A DNA stretch of 64,000 nucleotides from the IMG/VR virus record IMGVR_UViG_3300032235_000647, positions 1 through 64,000 of that record. One strand, written 5' to 3'. Within the stretch, counting starts at the first letter, position 1, and each line of letters opens with the position of its first letter. The position numbers and the translations under genes are program-made. This document shows positions 58,799 to 64,000 of this stretch, in pieces. The notes under the pieces were generated by a model. It saw only the letters and a list, made by a program, of their open reading frames with translations, did no database searches and was not told where the DNA came from. The stretch is from a virus.

Positions 58799-60415
58799 TT
58801 ATACTAAAGCTAAATCTTTAACATAAATCTTACCATAGAATTCAGGACGAACCATCTTCTTAGCGTAACGAGTCATTACCCCGCGTCTTGGAGTAAAGTT
58901 AGTTGGATCGTACACTAATGGAGTCATAATCAATGGAACGTAAGGAGCGTATACAGCACCAGTCTCAAGGAAGTTAGAACCTTTGAAACCTAACAAAATC
59001 TCGTTAGATGTCATGTAAGGGTTCTTGTAAACAGTATATCTGTTTGCCATTGAACCAACTTGAGAAACACCAGCAGCAAACTGCATAGCATCTTTATCAG
59101 CATTTACCATGAATCCTGGGATTGATTCCAAGATAGTAGCTACATCTGGAGATACTACAACGAAGTTAGCACCACCACGAAGAGTTAATTGGTGAATCTT
59201 GTTAGATACTTTGTTCAACTTAGCACCAAGAGTTTGGAACCAAGTGTTCTTAGTGTAAGCAGCAGCGTTAGTACCAGCTACCCAAGTAGAACCATTCCAC
59301 TCTTCACCCAATGTTGCTGACCAGTACTCAGTAGTCAAAGCGTTAGCCTTCAACATATCAAGGATTTCAAGGTCAATCTCCAAAGAGATGTACTCTGACA
59401 ACATTGAAGTTAATTCAGCTTCTGCATCGATTGAGTGGTAAGCGTTCAAATCTTGAGCAAGTTCAGGAGTCCAAACTGCCTTCAACTTACGAGTCTTGGC
59501 TACGATAGCCTCAGAACGAAGTTCCAAATCAACTTCAGGAATACCTAAATCAGTTGCTGGTTCAGTTGGGTTAGCATCTTCGAAATCACCTCTTGTGTTA
59601 GCAGTTGGCTGCTTAGCATAAGTAATAGCGATTGAAGAAGTTGCGTTAGTTAAAGAAGTAACTTTTGCATAGAATACTGCAGAAGTTCCAGATAAATCAG
59701 AGTGAGCTGGGTAGAAAGTATCAGCTGCAGAGAATGCAGATGAAGAGATGTAAAATGCCTTAACACCTTCTAAATCAGCAGAAGTAAAGTTACCAGCCTG
59801 AGGGATAGTAATTTTAGCCAAAGTAGAGTTAGCTACTGAAGATGACAAAGAAGCATCAAATCCAACTTCTAACCAAGATGCAGTTGCAACAGTATAAGAA
59901 CCAGAAGCAATAGTTGCAGCTGATTCGTTGATAGTGTATGCAAATCTACCATCACCATAAAGACCGTTTACAGCAGCCTTAGTTCTACCGAAGTCACCAT
60001 TGAATGCTGATGTACCATTACCACCGAAAAGTGATTTTCCAGAGAATGCAGGATTAGAGGCTACAGCAGTACCATACTTGAAATCAAGATAGAAAATAAG
60101 ACCAGATGGAAGGTTCATTGGTTGAACTGAAACGAATTCTTTCGCTGCAATTTCACCAAAGATTCTTCTTACCAATGGAAGGGCTACGCCAGACCATTCT
60201 TCAGAACCTGCAGAGGTTCCGGTAGCAGTAGCTTCGTCAAGCAATTGTTTTGCTTGGTTTTCCAAAAGAACTGCGATTTGAGATTGCTCTCTAGATTTTA
60301 AACCTTCAAGAAGTCCAGTTTTTGCCCACTTAGCTTGTAACTGACGAGTTTCAGCCAACATTACTTGTTGTGGGTTCTTTCCTTCCATTAGTTTAGATAA
60401 ATTAAAATTTGCCAT
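58799..60415 (-). CDS. gp23: Major capsid protein (gp23-like)
   Basis: A 538-residue protein with gp23 features: an N-terminal propeptide-like region (about 1-60), AVLLENQAKQLLDEA at 48-62, VALPLVRRIFGEIAAKEFVS near 77-96, VQPMNLPSGLIFYLDFKYG, and later the conserved ARTRKLKAVWTPELAQDLNA-type segment and LGFKGSNFLETGAVYAPYVP. HK97 fold, cleaved by the prohead protease in T4 relatives. TTAGGAGA Shine-Dalgarno, strong terminator downstream, GC-richer synonymous codons than neighbours, all fitting very high expression. Confidence 0.93.
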   Translation of the reverse strand: MANFNLSKLMEGKNPQQVMLAETRQLQAKWAKTGLLEGLKSREQSQIAVLLENQAKQLLDEATATGTSAGSEEWSGVALPLVRRIFGEIAAKEFVSVQPMNLPSGLIFYLDFKYGTAVASNPAFSGKSLFGGNGTSAFNGDFGRTKAAVNGLYGDGRFAYTINESAATIASGSYTVATASWLEVGFDASLSSSVANSTLAKITIPQAGNFTSADLEGVKAFYISSSAFSAADTFYPAHSDLSGTSAVFYAKVTSLTNATSSIAITYAKQPTANTRGDFEDANPTEPATDLGIPEVDLELRSEAIVAKTRKLKAVWTPELAQDLNAYHSIDAEAELTSMLSEYISLEIDLEILDMLKANALTTEYWSATLGEEWNGSTWVAGTNAAAYTKNTWFQTLGAKLNKVSNKIHQLTLRGGANFVVVSPDVATILESIPGFMVNADKDAMQFAAGVSQVGSMANRYTVYKNPYMTSNEILLGFKGSNFLETGAVYAPYVPLIMTPLVYDPTNFTPRRGVMTRYAKKMVRPEFYGKIYVKDLALV

Positions 60416-60439
60416 TTTTATTGTCTCCTAATGTTTTGT

Positions 60440-61528
60440 TTATTTAATATTTGCTAATTGTTTGAATCTTTCAGCTAAAGCATTGCTTTCAGAAATAATC
60501 TCCTTCTTAGGAGCAGTTGAAGCAACTGGCTTAGATGCAAATGATTCGGTTAATTTGGTTTGTTTTACTTTTTTAGATGTACCACCCATTTTAAGTGATT
60601 CAGCTAAAGTAGAGAATACTAGTTTTACTTCTCTAACATTACCAGTTCTGTCTAATGTTTCAACAACTTTGTGCTTTTGCTCATTTGTCAAATCATAAGA
60701 ACGGAATAATTTGTTAGTGTAAAGTAATTTAGCGTTCAATAAGTTTACTTCATTAATGGTTTTCTTTAATGATTTGATTACTTTGTAAGCTTCTTCAAGT
60801 TCGGCTTCTTTTTCAGCCATTTCAGCTGCCATTTCTTCACCGTTTTCTTCTTCTTCAGAAACTTCTTCGTCATCACCATATCCCATTTCTCTCAAGATTT
60901 CGTCTAAATCGATTCCATCTGCTGCAGGCATTTCTTCTTCAGATTCTTCTTCATGCATTTCTTCGTCATCCTCTTCGTTCATTTCGTCTTCGGATTCTTC
61001 TTCGTGCATTTCTTCTTCCTCTTCTTCATGCATTTCTTCTTCACCTTCTTCTTCAAGTTCAGATTCCAATTCTCTGATGATTTCTGCTAAATCGAATTCA
61101 TCTTCGTCTTCTTCCTCTTCTTCAGGTAAATAAGATTGGGTTTCACCCGGTACTTCATCCTCGTCACCTTCAGATACAACATCATAGTCTTCTTCTTCTT
61201 TGCCTACTTCTGCTGTTTCTACTTCGGTATCAGGATTTCCTTTTGCTAATTCTGATGAGCTGTTAGCATCATCTGCTGGTTGCTTATTATCGCCAGTTCC
61301 AATATCAGATGCATCTTGATCTGGAGCTTCGCTTCCATCTGAATACTCTTCGTTTACTTCCTCTTCGTCATCCATATCTTCCATTTCTGCCTGGATTCTT
61401 CTGGATAAAGCGGCTTGTAATCTTGGAGCAAATGCTTCTTCTAGTGCGATTTTGGCGTTTGCAATTGCAGTTTCTCTAACGGCTTTGGCATCAGCAATAG
61501 CTTCTTTCAATAATTTTGAATTTGCCAT
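60440..61528 (-). CDS. Prohead scaffold/core protein (gp22-like)
   Basis: A 362-residue protein from ATG 61528 (MANSKLLKEAIADAKAVRET), preceded by AAAAGGAAGG. The 38-codon TTG extension upstream is less likely. The middle (70-270) is extremely acidic, with repeats of EEEMHEEESEDEMNEED, and the C-terminal 100 residues are helical (KEAELEEAYKVIKSLKKTIN). Charge, helicity and position immediately before the capsid gene fit the T4 gp22-type core scaffold, which is degraded on maturation. Exact homology to gp22 is inferred. Confidence 0.75.
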   Translation of the reverse strand: MANSKLLKEAIADAKAVRETAIANAKIALEEAFAPRLQAALSRRIQAEMEDMDDEEEVNEEYSDGSEAPDQDASDIGTGDNKQPADDANSSSELAKGNPDTEVETAEVGKEEEDYDVVSEGDEDEVPGETQSYLPEEEEEDEDEFDLAEIIRELESELEEEGEEEMHEEEEEEMHEEESEDEMNEEDDEEMHEEESEEEMPAADGIDLDEILREMGYGDDEEVSEEEENGEEMAAEMAEKEAELEEAYKVIKSLKKTINEVNLLNAKLLYTNKLFRSYDLTNEQKHKVVETLDRTGNVREVKLVFSTLAESLKMGGTSKKVKQTKLTESFASKPVASTAPKKEIISESNALAERFKQLANIK

Positions 61529-61750
61529 TTTTTGACCTTCCTTTTGTTTTTTGTCCGTGAAATTATTAGGAGAATTCCAATGTGGGGTTGATTTAAGGTC
61601 GGTTGTTCGGTCACCACTTAATAAAGGGTATTCATTAACCAACTTTTTAATAAAAATTCACATTAATGGTGAATTAATTATAAATAAATATATAATATGA
61701 AAATTAAACCTATAATTTTCTATATAAAATATATATTTTTTGTAAAAAAA
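61529..61750 (-). promoter_or_regulatory. Long leader of the scaffold-capsid unit
   Basis: 222 nt without a convincing gene. It holds a late-promoter-like element (61683-61692), a small hairpin (61655-61661 with 61669-61675) and, further on, an in-frame TTG at 61642 that could extend the scaffold by 38 residues. A leader of about 150 nt is longer than for other genes here and may influence expression of scaffold and capsid. Confidence 0.5.
61683..61692 (-). promoter_or_regulatory. Candidate late promoter
   Basis: TATATTTATT in the long leader of the scaffold and capsid genes. Confidence 0.5.
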
Positions 61751-61999
61751 TTACTTTTTATTCTTTTTACCACTATTATACTCACCACTTGCCATTCGTT
61801 CCAACATAACTTTTCTTTGGTTTTCGCGAATAGCCTTTAATTTAGTAGTTCGTCTAACAGTTTTTGGTTTTGTAAATTCTTTTCTATCTCTCAATTCAAG
61901 AAGATGTCCTGAATCGTTTACTTTCTTTTTAAAAACCTTGAGTGCCTTTGCAATATCTCCGTTTTTAACTATAACCTTAATTAGTGCTGTTTTTGCCAT
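61751..61999 (-). CDS. rpsU: Ribosomal protein bS21 homologue
   Basis: An 82-residue protein aligning without gaps to bS21: IKVIVKNGDIAKALKVFKKK (7-26), GHLLELRDRKEFTKPKTVRR (31-50) and TTKLKAIRENQRKVML. Residue 58 is Arg where Bacteroidota bS21 carries a Tyr (KAAY/KAVY), recalled to help sequester the 16S anti-Shine-Dalgarno tail. The C-terminal 15 residues are a Lys/Gly-rich extension. It likely replaces host bS21 on 30S subunits and could favour phage late mRNAs with AGGAG sites. It sits in the head operon, so expression is probably late. Confidence 0.88.
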   Translation of the reverse strand: MAKTALIKVIVKNGDIAKALKVFKKKVNDSGHLLELRDRKEFTKPKTVRRTTKLKAIRENQRKVMLERMASGEYNSGKKNKK

Positions 62000-62042
62000 T
62001 TATATGAAAATTAATTTAATATAAGTATTCTTTTTTTATTTT

Positions 62043-62384
62043 TTAAGAACCTTTTCCTGTTCTAGATTTTTTACCACCAGTATGTGTAGATACATTTATT
62101 GGTTTTTTTCCTTGGCCTGGTGATTCGGAACCTCCTCTACCTGTCTTGTTTTGTGCTGCTCTTTTTCTACGAGTTGCAGATTCTTTTTCTTTTTTACTCA
62201 TAGTTTTTGCTTTTGCAGCAGGGACACACTTTGCATATCCACTCTTTTCTCCGCTCGTTCCACAAGGAGGATGTTTTCCACCAACTTTTTTACCAATATT
62301 AACCCACTTGGATTTGAACCAATTACGAAGGTCTTCATTGGTGGTTTGTTGAGATATTTCTTGTAGAATTTGATTGAGTTTCAT
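62043..62384 (-). CDS. Conserved basic T4-like protein with HPPCGTSGEKSGYAKC motif
   Basis: A 113-residue protein: a short N-terminal MKLNQILQEISQ helix, then WVNIGKKVGGKHPPCGTSGE, GYAKCVPAAKAKTMSKKEKE and a strongly basic Lys/Gly/Arg end. The P-C-G..GYxKCVPxxKA.xMs pattern is common in T4-like marine phages, unknown function. The MKLxxxLxE start is shared with neighbours, which resembles the cleavable N-terminal tags of T4-like head proteins. TAATG overlap with the upstream stop. Confidence 0.75.
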   Translation of the reverse strand: MKLNQILQEISQQTTNEDLRNWFKSKWVNIGKKVGGKHPPCGTSGEKSGYAKCVPAAKAKTMSKKEKESATRRKRAAQNKTGRGGSESPGQGKKPINVSTHTGGKKSRTGKGS

Positions 62385-62539
62385 TAGTCCTTACATTTTT
62401 TCCAACCACCACCCTTACCTTTGTAGTTTTTTGCAGCCCATCCATTTGCATAAGCAGAAGGATATACATCAAACTTCTTTTTTGCTGCTGCTTTGGATGC
62501 AGACCATTTTTCAGGGTCAGTTGGGCAATTCTTTTCCAT
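62384..62539 (-). CDS. Small conserved protein, likely C-terminal part of a recoded gene
   Basis: A 51-residue protein from ATG 62539 (MEKNCPTDPEKWSASKAAAK) with KKFDVYPSAYANGWAAKNYK and GGGWKKCKD. The DPxKWSxxKxxAKKKFDVYPSAYANxWAxKxYK motif is widespread in T4-like phages. The frame continues upstream (SELIRLGEEVQKL) in the style of the full domain, overlapping the end of the 215-residue gene in the -1 frame, and would join it at the A10 run (62579-62588). So the full protein may be a frameshift fusion. Initiation at ATG 62539 is the alternative. Confidence 0.75.
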   Translation of the reverse strand: MEKNCPTDPEKWSASKAAAKKKFDVYPSAYANGWAAKNYKGKGGGWKKCKD

Positions 62540-62568
62540 CAATTTTTGGACTTCTTCACCTAATCTAA

Positions 62569-63216
62569 TTAATTCAGATTTTTTTTTTCGTCTAGTTTAG
62601 ATTCTAACTTAGTTCTTATTTTATTAGTAACTCTATTCAATTCTTTTTTATCAATACCTAGTGCATCCAAAACTCTACCCATTACTTGTAATTTTTGTGG
62701 ATATGTTAGTTTCTTTGCATCAAGTATATCTAACGCCTTTTGTAATTTGAGTCTTACATCACCGGGAATTGGTGCCTTATTAACATCTTCACCTGCTTCG
62801 GATATGGATTCTCTGATTCCTAATCTTTTTTTCATTTCGTCTTCAGTAATTTCTCCCATCTTGTAATATCTATTAAGAATATGACCCATATCTTCATACA
62901 ATCCGTGTAATCTCTGGTCTAATGAATTAGCTTCAGTTGCACACTTATCAAACTCTTTACCTAACTTATCTAATTCATTCAAGTTTCGTTTGATAGTCAC
63001 TTTATCAAACCAGTCATCACTTTCACCTAACAATAAAGTTTTTGCAGCTTCGGTAATTCCACCTAAAACTTCTGCAACTTCGGTAATATCGGATTTTCTA
63101 TCCATCATTTCTTGATATTTGTTATATGTAGAAATGATTTCAAGGAAGTGTTTCTTCACTTGAGGTGATAATGTTCTAGGTTCTTCGTTTTCTTTTAGTA
63201 ATTTAGTTAATTTCAT
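62569..63216 (-). CDS. Head-region hypothetical protein, possible frameshift donor
   Basis: A 215-residue helical protein (MKLTKLLKENEEPRTLSPQV). Contains GKEFDKCATEANSLDQRLHG and a coiled C-terminus (TNKIRTKLESKLDEKKNLN). The MKLTKLLKE start resembles T4-like head-protein leader peptides cleaved by the prohead protease. The 3' end has GAA AAA AAA AAT, an A10 run permitting -1 slippage into the DVYPSAYAN frame. ATAGGAGA Shine-Dalgarno. Function unknown. Confidence 0.7.
   Translation of the reverse strand: MKLTKLLKENEEPRTLSPQVKKHFLEIISTYNKYQEMMDRKSDITEVAEVLGGITEAAKTLLLGESDDWFDKVTIKRNLNELDKLGKEFDKCATEANSLDQRLHGLYEDMGHILNRYYKMGEITEDEMKKRLGIRESISEAGEDVNKAPIPGDVRLKLQKALDILDAKKLTYPQKLQVMGRVLDALGIDKKELNRVTNKIRTKLESKLDEKKNLN
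62579..62588 (-). other. A10 slippery run (candidate -1 recoding site)
   Basis: Read on the coding strand, GAA AAA AAA AAT contains A AAA AAA, the canonical slippery heptamer, extended to ten A residues. A -1 shift continues as AAA TCT GAA TTA ATT and reaches the DVYPSAYAN domain. The run could also be a transcriptional slippage site or a homopolymer miscall. Confidence 0.55.
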
Positions 63217-63235
63217 TAGTATATTCTCCTATATG

Positions 63236-63487
63236 TTAATAAATACCAGGTCGGTCACCTTTTTTCATGGTATCTGCCCAAGTTTGAAACATTTTTTTAA
63301 TATCTGCTGGTAATTGTTTATCTCTTATCGTTAAAACTCCATCTTTACTGATATGGGCAATTATTTTATAGTCACCATTTTTTTCTTCGGCTCTATTCCA
63401 AATAGTTAAACCATTACCCATCCATCCCGAACCGATATCGTATTTTTTTGTTTCTTTAAGAATTGAAGTTAAACGAGTTGATTTCAT
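63236..63487 (-). CDS. Small head-region hypothetical protein
   Basis: An 83-residue protein (MKSTRLTSILKETKKYDIGS) with WMGNGLTIWNRAEEKNGDYK and HISKDGVLTIRDKQLPADIK. Small alpha-beta pattern. The MKxTxLxxILKE start resembles that of neighbouring head-region genes, suggesting a shared leader peptide. ATAGGAGATT Shine-Dalgarno. This style occurs in T4-like phages, function unknown. Confidence 0.7.
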   Translation of the reverse strand: MKSTRLTSILKETKKYDIGSGWMGNGLTIWNRAEEKNGDYKIIAHISKDGVLTIRDKQLPADIKKMFQTWADTMKKGDRPGIY

Positions 63488-63499
63488 TAGTATAATCTC

Positions 63500-64000
63500 C
63501 TATCTAAATTTATTAATCAAGGATCTAAAACGAGATCCAAGTGAACCTTTTTTTGATTTATCAGCATCCGATTCTCTGTCACGATTTTGAGTAGGTGGCG
63601 GAGGAGGAGGCGGTGGCGGTGGAATTGAACCTGCTGGTCTTGGTTTCACACCTGGTGCACTTCCACTCTTTGGAATCGGTGGAGGTGGAGGTGGAGGAAG
63701 TTTACGAGCAGGTGCTGCAGCCTTTGGTGCTACCGTAGGTGGAACTTTAACCGAAGGTTTAGTATCCCACTTACTATTAGGTGCAACTGCTTTTGAAGAA
63801 TCCCATCCACTTGGTGCATTTTTTATCCAATCTGGCTCTTCCCATGCTCCTCCTTTTGAAGTTGTAGGTGGAGGAGTTTTCAAAGATGGTTTTCCACTAG
63901 GTGGTGGAGGTGGAGGTGGCGGTGGAACCGCACCTTTTGGTCTTACACCAGGAGGTGTTCCAACAGATTTTCCACTAGGTGGAGCAATAACTGGTGGTTT
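63500..64000 (-). CDS. Proline-rich virion-like protein, C-terminal part (runs off right edge)
   Basis: The frame is open from base 64000 to its stop at 63500 (166 residues seen). The N-terminus is outside. Most of it is Pro/Lys/Gly-rich low complexity with runs of eight to ten prolines separated by SGK and GVRPKG/GVKPRP units. A short basic end follows (GSLGSRFRSLINKFR). The repeated blocks are similar at DNA level. An internal TTG at 63883 is not needed as a start. Possibly a head or portal-linked tether; no function is assigned. Confidence 0.7.
   Translation of the reverse strand, partial: KPPVIAPPSGKSVGTPPGVRPKGAVPPPPPPPPPSGKPSLKTPPPTTSKGGAWEEPDWIKNAPSGWDSSKAVAPNSKWDTKPSVKVPPTVAPKAAAPARKLPPPPPPPIPKSGSAPGVKPRPAGSIPPPPPPPPPPTQNRDRESDADKSKKGSLGSRFRSLINKFR

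Noticed and set aside
61529-61642. 38-codon extension of the scaffold gene from a TTG
   Set aside because: ATG 61528 has AAAAGGAAGG at good distance and the extension lacks scaffold-like character.
1-64000. tRNA or rRNA genes
   Set aside because: No cloverleaf with a T-loop GGTTCGAATC-type motif or rRNA segment was noticed by eye. A covariance search would be needed to exclude one formally.

Overview
The window is a contiguous piece of a lytic, T4-like contractile-tailed phage genome (myovirus), AT-rich, with every supported gene on the minus strand. It carries the T4-type morphogenesis set: scaffold, gp23-like capsid, gp13/14/15-like neck, gp18 sheath, gp19 tube, gp26-like protein, tape measure, tube initiator, LysM baseplate protein and hub. 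The host is most likely a member of the Bacteroidota (Flavobacteriia or relatives). Short accessory genes are preceded by elements matching the Bacteroidota primary sigma-factor promoter (TTTG/TTGG, about 20 nt, TAnnTTnG). A family A polymerase replaces the usual T4 family B enzyme in view, and the phage encodes a bS21 ribosomal protein homologue, a gene reported from Bacteroidota phages. Terminase, portal, prohead protease and the replisome are not in the window and probably lie outside it.

Reading in the direction of transcription (right to left). 64.0-58.8 kb: head region with a proline-rich protein, small virion-like proteins, bS21, acidic scaffold and the major capsid protein. 58.7-57.5 kb: two HNH endonucleases. 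57.4-56.1 kb: a PKD-like protein and a leucine-rich-repeat protein. 55.9-52.2 kb: a cluster of very small genes, many with their own host-like promoter and a shared CCCCTAAA leader, ending with a Dps-like mini-protein. 52.1-48.6 kb: neck and connector genes. 48.6-33.6 kb: seven tail-fibre genes, then a glycosyltransferase and a Hint-domain tail protein. 30.9-18.4 kb: sheath, tube, gp26-like, tape measure and baseplate. 18.3 kb: a PhyH-type oxygenase. 17.4-12.6 kb: a second cluster of small genes leading into a divergent family A DNA polymerase. 11.3 kb: a secreted NUC1 nuclease. 10.6 kb to the left edge: more fibres and receptor-binding-like proteins (nonapeptide solenoid, C1q-like, LamG-like, fibrinogen-like) with a second 2OG-Fe(II) oxygenase between them.

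Two regulatory grammars are visible. Structural genes have a TATATTTATA element 25-60 nt upstream (candidate late promoter), often followed by an AGGAG Shine-Dalgarno sequence. Accessory genes have host-like promoters, sometimes fused to a terminator hairpin, and mostly lack Shine-Dalgarno sequences. Bacteroidota ribosomes normally hide their anti-Shine-Dalgarno tail with help from bS21, so a phage bS21 that lacks the aromatic residue involved suggests a late ribosome-reprogramming switch. Two probable recoding sites at homopolymers, one between tube and tape measure and one in the head region, are the other main results. Both could also be homopolymer assembly errors.
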